Below the pieces are notes generated by a model. The model searched no databases. It saw only the letters and a list, made by a program, of their open reading frames with translations, and was not told the origin of the DNA. A DNA stretch of 64,000 nucleotides from Pseudoips prasinana (lineage: Eukaryota > Arthropoda > Insecta > Lepidoptera > Nolidae): the NCBI GenBank assembly GCA_951640165.1, contig OX621266.1, forward strand, positions 7,440,001 through 7,504,000, given 5' to 3'. Made by a program: the position numbers and the translations under genes. This document shows, piece by piece, positions 1 to 13,753 of the stretch. Numbering within the stretch: position 1 is the stretch's first letter; each line of letters begins with the position of its first letter.

Positions 1-1440
1 ACCGAGGGCTATACAGAAACGATCAAAAAATGCGAAAAGTTCTTGAAAAAAAATTGAAATTTGGTCTAAAAACCTGTTTTTGAACCAAATTTTTTGCCGA
101 AATATGGGTTATTCATTTTGCAATTGCAATTAACACTAAAAACCGACTTGCGCTTTTGCGTGTAAATTGCTAAGAAAATACGGTAAAATCGATTTTCTTT
201 AATTTTCTTGGGGCCAGAAGAACATTTTATTTCGTGCCCACGCGTTATGTATAGTCAGATTACAAATTACAATACAAAAATATTTAGTGTAAAGGCTAAA
301 ATTGAAAAAATTGTGTGATGAATTACTGTTTTCTAAAGAAATGTTCCCGAGCTTAGGTGCAATTTTGTTGTTAAGATTTTGTATGAAAATAAACTATTAT
401 GCCAATTTTTTGACGTTTCTGTCGTCCGATTACCGCGAACGGGGTGTCCAAGGACGCGCCTCAACAAAGGCTACACAGAAACGATAAAAAAGGGAGATGT
501 GTCCTTGAAAACAATTTGAAATTTGGTCTAAAAACCTGTTTTTGAACCAAATTTTTTGCCGAAATATGGGTTATTCATTTTGCAATTGCAATTAACACTA
601 AAAACCGATTTGCGCTTTTGCGTGTAAATTGCTAAGAAAATACGGTAAAATCAATTTTCTTTAATTTTCTTGGGGTCAGAAGAACATATTATTTCGTGCC
701 CACGCGTTAGGTATAGTCAGATTACAAATTACAATACAAAAATATTAAGTGTAAAGGCTAAACTTGATAAAATTGTGTGATGAATTACTGATTTTTAAAG
801 AAATGTTCCCGAGCTTAGGTGCAATTTTGTTGTTAAGATTTTGTATGAAAATAAACTATTATGCCAATTTTTTGACGTTTCTGTCGTCCGATTACCGCGA
901 ACGGGGTGTCCAAGGACGCGCCTCACCGAGGGCTATACAGAAACGATAAAAAAATGCGAAAAGTTCTTGAAAAAAAATTGAAATTTTGTCTAAAAACCTG
1001 TTTTTGAACCAAATTTTTTGCCGAAATATGGGTTATTCATTTTGCAATTGCAATTAACACGCAGAATCGACTTGCGGTTTTGCGTATAAATTGCTAAGAA
1101 AATACGGGAAAATCAATTTTCTTTAATTTTCTTGGGGCCAGGAGAACATATTTTTTCGTGCCCACGGGTTGTGTATAGTCAGATTACAAATTACAATACA
1201 AAAATATTTAGTGTAAAGGCTAAAATTGAAAAAATTGTGTGATGAATTACTGTTTTCTAAAGAAATGTTCCCGAGCTTAGGTGCAATTTTGTTGTTAAGA
1301 TTTTGTTTGATAATAAACTATAATGCCAATTTTTTTACGGTTCTTTCGTCCGATTACCGCGAACCGGGTAACCAAGGACGCGCCTCACCAAGGGCTATAC
1401 AGAAACGATCCAAAAATGCGAAATGTTCTTGAAAAAAAAT
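1..1440. repeat. Segmental duplication within S1, copy 1 (11-monomer spacing)
   Basis: From base 1 the sequence matches 5065 onward with a constant offset of 5064, including rare variants such as the run AAAAAAGGGAGATGTGTCC and the type B box at about 1340. The match fades near 1440, where this copy reads GGGAATTTGG. The left end is cut by the window, so the duplicated segment may be longer. It indicates multi-monomer unequal exchange. Confidence 0.8.
414..483 (+). other. Representative S1 copy of the shared satellite box with flanking inverted repeat
   Basis: The 9-base arms CGTTTCTGT (414-422) and ACAGAAACG (475-483) are perfect reverse complements and bracket a CG-rich segment. Read on the minus strand the segment carries AGGCGCGTC, then GACACC, then TCGCG, then an AT-GGA motif. 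The same ordered words occur in S2 and, less exactly, in S3. The arms could form a stem with the box in the loop. This module recurs once per S1 monomer, with subtype changes. Function is unknown; the conservation is seen directly, the structural role is inferred. Confidence 0.75.
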
Positions 1441-4400
1441 GGGAATTTGGTCTAAAAACCTGTTTTTGAACCAAATTTTTTGCTGAAATATGGGTTATTC
1501 ATTTTGCAATTGCAATTAACACTAAAAACCGACTTGCGCTTTTGCGTGTAAATTGCTAAGAAAATACGGGAAAATCGATTTTCTTTAATTTTCTTGGAGC
1601 CGGGAGTACATATTTCATGCCTACGCGTTAGGTATAGTCAGATTACAAATTACAATACAAAAATATTAAGTGTAAAGGCTAACATTGATAAAATTGTGTG
1701 ATGAATTACTGTTTTTTAAAGAAATGTTCCCGAGCTTAGGTGCAATTTTGTTGTTAAGATTTTGTATGAAAATAAACTATTATGCCAATTTTTTGACGTT
1801 TCTGTCGTCCGATTACCGCGAACGGGGTGTCCAAGGACGCGCCTTAACAAAGGCTATACAGAAACGATCAAAAAAGGAGATATGTTCTTGAAAAAAAATT
1901 GAAATTTGGTCTCAAAACCTGTTTTTGAACCAAATTTTTTGCCGAAATATGGGTTATTCATTTTGCAATTGCAATTAACACTAAAAACCGACTTGCGCTT
2001 TTGCGTGTAAATTGCTAAGAAAATACGGTAAAATCAATTTTCTTTAATTTTCTTGGGGCCAGAAGAACATATTATTTCGTGCCCACGCGTTATGTATAGT
2101 CAGATTACAAATAACAATACAAAAATATTTAGTGTAAAGGCTAATATTGCAAAAAAATTGTGATGAATTACAGTTTTCTAAAGAAATGTTCCCGAGCTTA
2201 GGTGCAATTTTGTTGTTAAGATTTTGTATGAAAATAAACTATTATGCCAATTTTTTGACGTTTCTGTCGTCCGATTACCGCGATCGGGGTGTCCAAGGAC
2301 GCGCCTTAACAAAGGCTATACAGAAACGATCAAAAAAGGAGATGTGTTCTTGAAAAAAAATTGAAATTTGGTCTAAAAACCTGTTTTTGAACCAAATTTT
2401 TTGCCGAAATATGGGTTATTGATTTTGCAATTGCAATTAACACGCAGAATCGACTTGCAATTTTGCGTGTAAATTGCTAAGAAAATACGGTAAAATCAAT
2501 TTTCTTTAATTTTCTTGGGGCCGGGAGAACATGTTTCATACCCACGCGTTGGGTATAGTCAGATTACAAATAACAATAAAAAATATTTAGTGTAAAGGCT
2601 AAAATTGAAAAAATTGTGTGATGAATTACTGTTTTCTAAAGAAATGTTCCCGAGCTTAGGTGCAATTTTGTTGTTAAGATTTTGTATGATAATAAACTAT
2701 TATGCCAATTTTTTTACGGTTCTTTCGTCCGATTACCGCGAACCGGGTAACCAAGAACGCGCCTCACCAATACAGAAACGATCCAAAAATGCGAAGTGTT
2801 CTTGAAAAAAAATTGAAATTTGGTCTAAAAACCTGTTTTTGAACCAATTTTTTGCCAAAATATGGGTTATTGATTTTGCAATTGCAATTAACACGCAGAA
2901 TCGACTTGCGATTTTGCGTGTAAATTGCTAAGAAAATACGGGACAATCGATTTTCTTTAATTTTCTTGGGGCCAGAAGAACATTTTATTTCATGCCTACG
3001 CGTTAGGTATAGTCAGATTACAAATTACAATACAAAAATATTAAGTGTAAAGGCTAACATTGATAAAATTGTGTGATGAATTACTGTTTTTTAAAGAAAT
3101 GTTCCCGAGCTTAGGTGCAATTTTGTTGTTAAGATTTTGTATGAAAATAAACTATTATGCCAATTTTTTGACGTTTCTGTCGTCCGATTACCGCGAACGG
3201 GGTGTCCAAGGACGCGCCTTAACAAAGGCTATACAGAAACGATAAAAAAAGGAGATATGTTCTTAAAAAAAATTGAAATTTGGTCTAAAAACCTGTTTTT
3301 GAACCAAATTTTTTGCCGAAATATGGGTTATTGATTTTGCAATGGCAATTAATACGCAGAATCGACTTGCGATTTTGCGTGTAAATTGCTAAGAAAATAC
3401 GGGACAATCGATTTTCTTTAATTTTCTTGGGGCCGGAAGAACATATTATTTCGTGCCCACGCGTTTGGTTTAGTCAGATTACAAATTACAATACAAAAAT
3501 ATTTAGTGTTAAGGCTAAAATTTAAAAAATTGTGTGATGAATTACTGTTTTCTAAAGAAATGTTCCCGAGCTTAGGTGCAATTTTGTTGTTAAGATTTTG
3601 TATGAAAATAAACTATTATGCCAATTTTTTGACGTTTCTGTCGTCCGATTACCGCGAACGGGATTTATAGGGACGCGCCTCACTAAAGGCTATACAGAAA
3701 CGATCAAAAAACAAAAGGTGTCCTTGAAAAAAAATTGAAATTTGGTGTAAAAACCTGTTTTTGAACCAATTTTTGTGCCGAAATATGCGTTATTCATTTT
3801 ACAATTGCAATTAACACGCAGAATCGACTTGCGGTTTTGCGTGTTAATTGCTAAGAAAATACGGGAAAATCGATTTTCTTTAATTTTCTTGGGGCCATGA
3901 GTACATATTTCATGCCTACGCGTTAGGTATAGTCAGATTACAAATTACAATACAAAAATATTTGGTGTAAAGGCTAAAATTGAAAAAATTGTGTGATGAA
4001 TTACTGTTTTCTAAAGAAATGTTCCCGAGCTTAGGTGCAATTTTGTTGTTAAGATTTTGTATGAAAATAAACTATTATGCCAATTTTTTGAAGTTTCTGT
4101 TGTCCGATTACCGCGAACGGGGTGTCCAAGGACGCGCCTCAACCAAGGCTATACAGAAACGATCAAAAAAGGAGATGTGTTCTTGAAAAAAATTTGAAAT
4201 TTGGTCTAAAAACCTGTTTTTGAACCAATTTTTTTGCCGAAATATGGGTTATTCATTTTGCAATTGCAATTAACACTTAAAACCGACTTGCACTTTTGCG
4301 TGTAAATTGCTAAGAAAATACGGTAAAATCAATTTTCTTTAATTTTCTTGGGGCCAGAAGAACATATTATTTCGTGCCCACGCGTTATGTATAGTCAGAT

Positions 4401-5064
4401 TACAAATTACAATACAAAAATATTTAGTGTAAAGGCTAATATTGCAAAAAATTTGTGATGAATTACAGTTTTCTAAAGAAATGTTCCCGAGCTTAGGTGC
4501 AATTTTGTTGTTAAGATTTTGTATGAAAATAAACTATTATGCCAATTTTTTGACGTTTCTGTCGTCCGATTACCGCGAACGGGGTGTCCAAGGACGCGCC
4601 TCACCGAGGGCTATACAGAAACGATAAAAAAATGCGAAAAGTTCTTGAAAAAAAATTGAAATTTTGTCTAAAAACCTGTTTTTGAACCAAATTTTTTGCC
4701 GAAATATGGGTTATTCATTTTGCAATTGCAATTAACACGCAGAATCGACTTGCGGTTTTGCGTGTAAATTGCTAAGAAAATACGGTAAAATCAATTTTCT
4801 TTAATTTTCTTGGGGCCAGAAGAACATTTTATTTCGTGCTTACGCGTTATGTATAGTCAGATTACAAATTACAATACAAAAATATTTAGTGTAAAGGCTA
4901 AAATTTAAAAAATTGTGTGATGAATTACTGTTTTCTAAAGAAATGTTCCCGAGCTTAGGTGCAATTTTGTTGTTAAGATTTTGTATGAAAATAAACTATT
5001 ATGCCAATTTTTTGACGTTTCTGTCGTCCGATTACCGCGAACGGGGTGTCCAAGGACGCGCCTC

Positions 5065-6504
5065 ACCGAGGGCTATACAGAAACGATCAAAAAATGCGAA
5101 AAGTTCTTGAAAAAAAATTGAAATTTGGTCTAAAAACCTGTTTTTGAACCAAATTTTTTGCCGAAATATGGGTTATTCATTTTGCAATTGCAATTAACAC
5201 TAAAAACCGACTTGCGCTTTTGCGTGTAAATTGCTAAGAAAATACGGTAAAATCAATTTTCTTTAATTTTCTTGGGGCCAGAAGAACATATTATTTCGTG
5301 CCCACGCGTTAGGTTTAGTCAGATTACAAATTACAATACAAAAATATTTAGTGTAAAGGCTAAAATTGAAAAAATTGTGTGATGAATTACTGTTTTCTAA
5401 AGAAATGTTCCCGAGCTTAGGTGCAATTTTGTTGTTAAGATTTTGTATGAAAATAAACTATTATGCCAATTTTTTGACGTTTCTGTCGTCCGATTACCGC
5501 GAACGGGGTGTCCAAGGACGCGCCTCAACAAAGGCTATACAGAAACGATAAAAAAGGGAGATGTGTCCTTGAAAACAATTTGAAATTTGGTCTAAAAACC
5601 TGTTTTTGAACCAAATTTTTTGCCGAAATATGGGTTATTCATTTTGCAATTGCAATTAACACTAAAAACCGATTTGCGCTTTTGCGTGTAAATTGCTAAG
5701 AAAATACGGTAAAATCAATTTTCTTTAATTTTCTTGGGGCCAGAAGAACATATTATTTCGTGCCCACGCGTTAGGTATAGTCAGATTACAAATTACAATA
5801 CAAAAATATTAAGTGTAAAGGCTAAACTTGATAAAATTGTGTGATGAATTACTGTTTTTTAAAGAAATGTTCCCGAGCTTAGGTGCAATTTTGTTGTTAA
5901 GATTTTGTATGAAAATAAACTATTATGCCAATTTTTTGACGTTTCTGTCGTCCGATTACCGCGAACGGAGTGTCCAAGGACGCGCCTCACCGAGGGCTAT
6001 ACAGAAACGATAAAAAAATGCGAAAAGTTCTTGAAAAAAAATTGAAATTTTGTCTAAAAACCTGTTTTTGAACCAAATTTTTTGCCGAAATATGGGTTAT
6101 TCATTTTGCAATTGCAATTAACACGCAGAATCGACTTGCGGTTTTGCGTGTAAATTGCTAAGAAAATACGGGAAAATCAATTTTCTTTAATTTTCTTGGG
6201 GCCAGGAGAACATATTTTTTCGTGCCCACGGGTTATGTATAGTCAGATTACAAATTACAATACAAAAATATTTAGTGTAAAGGCTAAAATTGAAAAAATT
6301 GTGTGATGAATTACTGTTTTCTAAAGAAATGTTCCCGAGCTTAGGTGCAATTTTGTTGTTAAGATTTTGTATGATAATAAACTATAATACCAATTTTTTT
6401 ACGGTTCTTTCGTCCGATTACCGCGAACCGGGTAACCAAGGACGCGCCTCACCAAGGGCTATACAGAAACGATCCAAAAATGCGAAATGTTCTTGAAAAA
6501 AAAT
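5065..6504. repeat. Segmental duplication within S1, copy 2 (11-monomer spacing)
   Basis: This is the partner of 1-1440, sharing its order of monomer variants (A-type with GTGTCC, A-type with AACTTGATAAAATTG, then the B-type box at about 6400). Differences are scattered single bases, so the exchange looks recent but not immediate. Confidence 0.8.
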
Positions 6505-9170
6505 TGAAATTTGGTCTAAAAACCTGTTTTTGAACCAAATTTTTTGCCGAAATATGGGTTATTGATTTTGCAATTGCAATTAACACGCAGAATTGACTTG
6601 CGATTTTGCGTGTAAATTGCTAAGAAAATACGGGACAATTGATTTTCTTTAATTTTCTTGGGACCGGAAGAACATATTATTTCGTGCCCACGCGTTTGGT
6701 TTAGTCAGATTACAAATTACAATACAAAAATATTTAGTGTTAAGGCTAAAATTTAAAAAATTGTGTGATGAATTACTGTTTTCTAAAGAAATGTTCCCGA
6801 GCTTAGGTGCAATTTTGTTGTTAAGATTTTGTATGAAAATAAACTATTATGCCAATTTTTTGACGTTTCTGTCGTCCGATTACCGCGAACGGGGTGTCCA
6901 AGGACGCGCCTTAACAAAAGCTATACAGAAACGATCAAAAAAGGAGATATGTTCTTGAAAAAAAATTGAAATTTGGTCTCAAAACCTGTTTTTGAACCAA
7001 ATTTTTTGCCGAAATATGGGTTATTGATTTTGCAATTGCAATTAACACGCAGAATCGACTTGCAATTTTGCGTGTAAATTGCTAAGAAAATACGGGACAA
7101 TCGATTTTCTTTAATTTTCTTGGGGCCGGAAGAACATATTATTTCGTGCCCACGCGTTTGGTTTATTCAGATTACAAATTACAATACAAAAATATTTAGT
7201 GTTAAGGCTAAAATTTAAAAAATTGTGTGATGAATTACTGTTTTCTAAAGAAATGTTCCCGAGCTTAGGTGCAATTTTGTTGTTAAGATTTTGTATGAAA
7301 ATAAACTATTATGCCAATTTTTTGACGTTTCTGTCGTCCGATTACCGCGAACGGGATTTATAGGGACGCGCCTCACCAAAGGCTATACAGAAACGATCAA
7401 AAAACAAGGGGTGTCCTTGAAAAAAAATTGAAATTTGGTGTAAAAACCTGTTTTTGAACCAATTTTTTTGCCGAAATATGCGTTATTCATTTTACAATTG
7501 CAATTAACACGCAGAATCGACTTGCGGTTTTGCGTGTTAATTGCTAAGAAAATACGGGAAAATCGATTTTCTTTAATTTTCTTGGGGCCGGGAGTACATA
7601 TTTCATGCCTACGCGTTAGGTATAGTCAGATTACAAATTACAATACAAAAATATTTGGTGTAAAGGCTAAAATTGAAAAAATTGTGTGATGAATTACTGT
7701 TTTCTAAAGAAATGTTCCCGAGCTTAGGTGCAATTTTGTTGTTAAGATGTTGTATGAAAAAAAACTATTATGCCAATTTTTTGAAGTTTCTGTTGTCCGA
7801 TTACCGCAAACGTGGTGTCCAAGGACGCGCCTCAACGAAGGCTATACAGAAACGATCAAAAAAGGAGATGTGTTCTTGAAAAAAATTTGAAATTTGGTCT
7901 AAAAACCTGTTTTTGAACCAATTTTTTTGCCGAAATATGGGTTATTCATTTTGCAATTGCAATTAACACTTAAAACCGACTTGCACTTTTGCGTGTAAAT
8001 TGCTAAGAAAATACGGTAAAATCAATTTTCTTTCATTTTCTTGGGGCCAGAAGAACATATTATTTCGTGCCCACGCGTTATGTATAGTCAGATTACAAAT
8101 TACAATACAAAAATATTTAGTGTAAAGGCTAATATTGCAAAAAATTTGTGATGAATTACAGTTTTCTAAAGAAATGTTCCTGAGCTTAGGTGCAATTTTG
8201 TTGTTAAGATTTTGTATGAAAATAAACTATTATGCCAATTTTTTGACGTTTCTGTCGTCCGATTACCGCGAACGGGGTATCCAAGGACGCGCCTTAACAA
8301 AGGCTATACAGAAACGATCAAAAAAGGAGATGTGTTCTTGAAAAAAAATTGAAATTTGGTCTCAAAACCTGTTTTTGAACCAAATTTTTTGCCGAAATAT
8401 GGGTTATTCATTTTGCAATTGCAATTAACACTTAAAACCGACTTGCACTTTTGCGTGTAAATTGCTAAGAAAATACGGTAAAATCAATTTTCTTTAATTT
8501 TCTTGGGGCCAGAAGAACATTTTATTTCGTGCTTACGCGTTATGTATAGTCAGATTACAAATTACAATACAAAAATATTTAGTGTAAAGGCTAAAATTTA
8601 AAAAATTGTGTGATGAATTACTGTTTTCTAAAGAAATGTTCCCGAGCTTAGGTGCAATTTTGTTGTTAAGATTTTGTATGAAAATAAACTATTATGCCAA
8701 TTTTTTGACGTTTCTGTCGTCCGATTACCGCGAACGGGGTGTCCAAGGACGCGCCTCACCGAGGGCTATACAGAAACGACAAAAAAATGCGAAAAGTTCT
8801 TGAAAAAAAAATTAAAATTTTGTCTAAAAACCTGTTTTTGAACCAAATTTTTTGACGAAATATGGGTTATTCATTTTGCAATTGCAATTAACACTAAAAA
8901 CTGACTTGCGCTTTTGCGTGTAAATTGCTAAGAAAATACGGGAAAATCGATTTTCTTTAATTTTCTTGGGGCCGGGAGTACATATTTCATGCCTACGCGT
9001 TAGGTATAGTCAGATTACAAATTACAATACAAAAATATTAAGTGTAAAGGCTAAAATTGAAAAAATTGTGTGATGAATTACTGTTTTCTAAAGAAATGTT
9101 CCCGAGCTTAGGTGCAATTTTGTTGTTAAGATTTTGTATGAAAATAAACTATTATGCCAATTTTTTGACG

Positions 9171-9238
9171 TTTCTGTCGTCCGATTACCGCGAACGGGGT
9201 GTCCAAGGACGCGCCTTAACAAAAGTGACCGAACGTAC
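9171..9238. other. Fold-back inversion junction in S1 with the box in the loop
   Basis: S1 runs plus to about 9224 and minus from about 9225. The arms are inverted copies of one part of the monomer: the left arm ends ...CCAATTTTTTGACG at 9170 and the right arm begins CGTCAAAATATTGG at 9239. The 68-base loop contains a single S1 box (ACCGCGAACGGGGTGTCC, then GACGCGCC). The geometry is what strand switching or fold-back replication across the box would leave; mechanism is inferred. Confidence 0.8.
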
Positions 9239-12200
9239 CGTCAAAATATTGGCATAATAGTTTATTTTCATACAAAATCTTAACAACAAAATTGCACCTA
9301 AGCTCGGGAACATTTCTTTAGAAAACAGTAATTCATCACACAATTTTTTAAATTTTAGCCTTAACACTAAATATTTTTGTATTGTAATTTGTTATCTGAC
9401 TATACCAAACGCGTGGGCACGAAATAATATGTTCTTCCGGCCCCAAGAAAATTAAAGAAAATCGATTGTCCCGTATTTTCTTAGCAATTTACACGCAAAA
9501 TCGCAAGTCGGTTTTTAGTGTTAATTGCAATTGCAAAATGAATAACCCATATTTTTGCAAAAAATTTGGTTCAAAAACAGGTTTTGAGACCAAATTTCAA
9601 TTTTTTTTCAAGAACACATCTCCTTTTTTGATCGTTTCTGTATAGCCTTTGTTAAGGCGCGTCCTTGGACACCGCGATCGCGGTAATCGGACGACAGAAA
9701 CGTCAAAAAATTGGCTTAATAGTTTATTTTCATACAAAATCTTAACAACAAAATTGCACCTAAGCTCGGTAACATTTCTTTAAAAAACAGTAATTCATCA
9801 CACAATTTTATCAATTTTAGCCTTTACACTTAATATTTTTGTATTGTCATTTGTAATCTGACTATACCTAACGCGTAGGCATGAAATATGTACTCCCGGC
9901 CCCAAGAAAATTAAAGAAAATCGATTTTCCCGTATTTTCTTAGCAATTTACACGCAAAACCGCAAGACGATTCTGCGTGTTAATTGCAATTGTAAAATGA
10001 ATAACCCATATTTCGGCAAAAAACTTGGTTCAAAAACAGGTTTTTACACCAAATTTCAAATTTTTTTCAAGGACACCCCTTGTTTTTTGATCGTTTCTGT
10101 ATAGCCTTTGGTGAGGCACGTCCCTATAAATCCCGTTCGCGGTAATCGGACGAAAGTACCGTCAAAAAATTGGCATAATAGTTTATTTTCATACAAAATC
10201 TTAACAACAAAATTGCACCTAAGCTCGGGAACATTTCTTTAGAAAACAGTAATTCATCACACAATTTTTTAAATTTTAGCCTTAACACTAAATATTTTTG
10301 TATTGTAATTTGTAATCTGACTATACCAATCGCGTGGGCACGAAATAATATGTTCTTCAGGCCCCAAGAAAATTAAAGAAAATCGATTGTCCCGTATTTT
10401 CTTAGCAATTTACACGCAAAATCGCAAGTCGATTCTGCGTGTTAATTGCAATTGCAAAATCAATAACCCATATTTCGGCAAAAAATTTGGTTCAAAAACA
10501 GGTTTTTAGACCAAATTTCAATTTTTTTTCAAGAACACTTCGCATTTTTGGATCGTTTCTGTATAGCCCTTGGTGAGGCGCGTCCTTGGTTACCCGGTTC
10601 GCGGTAATCGGACGAAAGAACCGTAAAAAAATTGGCATTATAGTTTATTATCATACAAAATCTTAACAAAAAAATTGCACCTAAGCTCGGGAACATTTCT
10701 TTAGAAAACAGTAATTCATCACACAATTTTTTCAATTTTAGCCTTTACACTAAATATTTCTGTATTGTAATCTGACTATACATAACCCGTAGGCACGAAA
10801 AAATATGTTCTCCTGGCCCCAAGAAAATTAAAGAAAATTGATTTTCCCGTATTTTCTTAGCAATTTACACGCAAAACCGCAAGTTGATTCTGCGTGTTAA
10901 TTGCAATTGCAAAATGAATAACCCATATTTCGGCAAAAAATTTGGTTCAAAAACAGGTTTTTAGACAAAATTTTAATTTTTTTTTCAAGAACTTTTCGCA
11001 TTTTTTTGTCGTTTCTGTATAGCCTTCGGTGAGGCGCGTCCTTGGACACCCCGTTCGCGGTAATCGGACGACAGAAACGTCAAAAAATTGGCATAATAGT
11101 TTATTTTCATACAAAATCTTAACAACAAAATTGCACCTAAGCTCGGGAACATTTATTTAAAAAACAGTAATTCATCACACAATTTTATCAATTTTAGCCT
11201 TTACACTTAATATTTTTGTATTGTAATTGGTAATCTGACTATACCTAACGCGTAGGCATGAAATATGTACTCCCGGCTCCAAGAAAATTAAAGAAAATCG
11301 ATTTTCCCGTATTTTCTTAGCAATTTACACGCAAAAGCGCAAGTCGGTTTTTAGTGTTAATTGCAATTGCAAAATGAATAACCCATATTTCGGCAAAAAA
11401 TTTGGTTCAAAAACAGGTTTTTAGACCAAATTTCAATTTTTTTTCAAGAACTTTTCGCATTTTTTGATCGTTTCTGTATAGCCCTTGGTGAGGCGCGTCC
11501 TTGGACACCCCGTTCGCGGTAATCGGACGACAGAAACGTCAAAAAATTGGCATAATAGTTTATTTTCATACAAAATCTTAACAACAAAATTGCACCTAAG
11601 CTCGGGAACATTTCTTTAGAAAACAGTAATTCATCACACAATTTTTTAAATTTTAGCCTTTACACTAAATATTTTTGTATTGTAATTTGTAATCTGACTA
11701 TACATAACGCGTAAGCACGAAATAAAATGTTCTTCTGGCCCCAAGAAAATTAAAGAAAATTGATTTTACCGTATTTTCTTAGCAATTTACACGCAAAACC
11801 GCAAGTCGATTCTGCGTGTTAATTGCAATTGCAAAATGAATAACCCATATTTTGGCAAAAAATTTGGTTCAAAAACAGGTTTTTAGACCAAATTTCAATT
11901 TTTTTTCAAGGACACATCTCCTTTTTTGATCGATTCTGTATAGCCCTCGGTGAGGCGCGTCCTTGGACACCCCGTTCGCGGTAATCAGACGACAGTAACG
12001 TCAAAAAATTGGCATTATAGTTTATTTTAATACAAAATCTTAACAACAAAATTGCACCTAAGCTCGGGAACATTTCTTTAGAAAACAGTAATTCATCACA
12101 CAATTTTTTCAATTTTAGCCTTTACACTAAATATTTTTGTATTGTAATTTGTAAGCTGACTATACATAACGCGTGGGCACGAAATAAAATTTTCTTCTGG

Positions 12201-13066
12201 CCCCAAGAAAATTAAAGAAAATTGATTTTCCCGTATTTTCTTAGCAATTTACACGCAAAAGTGCAAATCGGTTTTTAGTGTTAATTGCAATTGAAAAATG
12301 AATAACCCATATTTCGGCAAAAAATTTGGTTCAAAAACAGGTTTTGAGACCAAATTTCAATTTTTTTTCAAGAACACATCTCCTTTTTTGATCGTTTCTG
12401 TATAGCCTTTGTTAAGCCGCGTCCTTGGACACCCCGTTCGCGGTAATCGGACGACAGAAACGTCAAAAAATTGGCATAATAGTTAATTTTCATACAAAAT
12501 CTTAACAACAAAATTGCACCTAAGCTCGGGAACATTTCTTTAGAAAACAGTAATTCATCACACAATTTTTTCAATTTTAGCCTTTACACTAAATATTTTT
12601 GTATTGTAATTTGTAATCTGACTATACCTAACGCGTAGGCATGAAATATGTACTCCCGGCTCCAAGAAAATTAAAGAAAATCGATTTTCCCGTATTTTCT
12701 TAGCAATTAACACGCAAAAGCGCAAATCGGTTTTTAGTGTTAATGCAATTGCAAAATGAATAACCCATATTTCGGCAAAAAATTTGGTTCAAAAACAGGT
12801 TTTGAGACCAAATTTCAATTTTTTTTCAAGAACACATCTCCTTTTTTGATCGTTTCTGTATAGCCTTTGTTAAGGCGCGTCCTTGGACACCCCGTTTGCG
12901 GTAATCGGACGACAGAAACGTAAAAAAATTGGCATAATAGTTTATTTTCATACAAAATCTTAACAACAAAATTGCACCTAAGCTCGGGAACATTTCTTTA
13001 GAAAACAGTAATTCATCACACAATTTTTTCAATTTTAGCCTTTACATTAAATATTTTTGTATTGTA
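9225..13066 (-). repeat. Satellite S1 array, block 2, minus orientation (about 8-9 monomers)
   Basis: The same S1 monomer is read on the minus strand, with period landmarks (reverse complement of TTGAAAAAATTG) at about 9367, 9826, 10286, 10735, 11190, 11650, 12112, 12574 and 13032. It includes type C boxes (CCCTATAAATCCCGTTCGCG at about 10,120) and a type B box (GGTTACCCGGTTCGCGG at about 10,590). One monomer near 10,765 lacks the TTTGTAAT part of the usual TGTAATTTGTAATCTGAC. The right end is an inversion in the shared word TGTAA. Confidence 0.96.
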
Positions 13067-13753
13067 AATTGCTAAGAAAATACGGTAAAATCAATTTTCT
13101 TTAATTTTCTTGGGGCCAGAAGAACATATTATTTCGTGCCCACGCGTTAGGTTCAGTCAGATTACAAATTATAATAGAACAATATTTAGTGTAAAGGCTA
13201 AAATTGAAAAAATTGTGTGATGAATTACTGTTTTCTAAAGAAATGTTCCCGAGCTTAGGTGCAATTTTGTTGTTAAGATTTTGTATGAAAATAAACTATT
13301 ATGCCAATTTTTTGACGGTACTTTAGTCCGATTAACGCGAACGGGATTTATAGGGACACGCCTCACCGAAGGCTATACAGAAACGATCAAAAAAGGAGAT
13401 GTGTTCTTGAAAAAAAATTGAAATTTGGTCTCAAAACCTGTTTTTGAACCAAATTTCTTGCCGAAATATGGGTTATTCATTTTGCAATTGCAATTAACAC
13501 GCAGAATCGACTTGCGATTTTGCGTGTAAATTGCTAAGAAAATACGGGACAATCGATTTTCTTTAATTTTCTTGGGGCCGGAAGAACATATTATTTCGTG
13601 CCCACGCGTTTGGTATAGTCAGATTACAAATAACAATACAAAAATATTTAGTGTTAAGGCTAAAATTTAAAAAATTGTGTGATGAATAACTGTTTTCTAA
13701 AGAAATGTTCCCGAGCTTAGGTGCAATTTTGTTGTTAAGATTTTGTATGAAAA
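13067..13753 (+). repeat. Satellite S1, block 3, plus orientation (~1.5 monomers)
   Basis: After the minus block, S1 resumes on the plus strand at GTAAATTGCTAAGAAAATACG. It carries one type C box (GGTACTTTAGTCCGATTAACG at 13,316-13,336) and ends inside a monomer at TTTTGTATGAAAAT, where S2 begins in a short shared AAAATTAT context. Confidence 0.93.

Larger units (their letters stand above)
1..9224 (+). repeat. Satellite S1 array, block 1, plus orientation (about 20 monomers of ~461 bp)
   Basis: Head-to-tail monomers recur every 455-462 bp; the same landmark (TTGAAAAAATTGTGTGATG or a close variant) falls at 302, 764, 1226, 1685, 2147, 2605, 3060 and so on to 9057. The sequence is AT-rich except for a CG-rich box that reads CCGATTACCGCGAACGGGG in this orientation. 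Monomers differ by small substitutions and by three box subtypes (A, B, C). Longer duplications are visible: 1-1440 repeats as 5065-6504 (offset 5064, 11 monomers), and about 3440-5100 repeats as about 7130-8800 (offset 3693, 8 monomers). Each monomer holds a 61-68-codon open frame that starts at TTG and runs through the box; I do not regard it as a gene. The block is cut by the left window edge and ends at a fold-back inversion. Confidence 0.97.

Noticed and set aside
770..830. A hammerhead ribozyme core in S1 (GTGATGAATTACTG).
   Set aside because: The required CTGATGA and GAAA elements with matching stems are not present.
870..1060. The palindrome TTGCAATTGCAA in S1 as a specific protein site.
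   Set aside because: It is short, AT-rich and simple; it recurs only because the monomer does. No further support is visible.
2764..2946. Minus-strand frames in S1 (SRIFLAIYTQNRKSIL...) near 2764, 27,696, 29,077 and 34,707.
   Set aside because: They occur only in some type B monomers and are the opposite strand of the same repeat.
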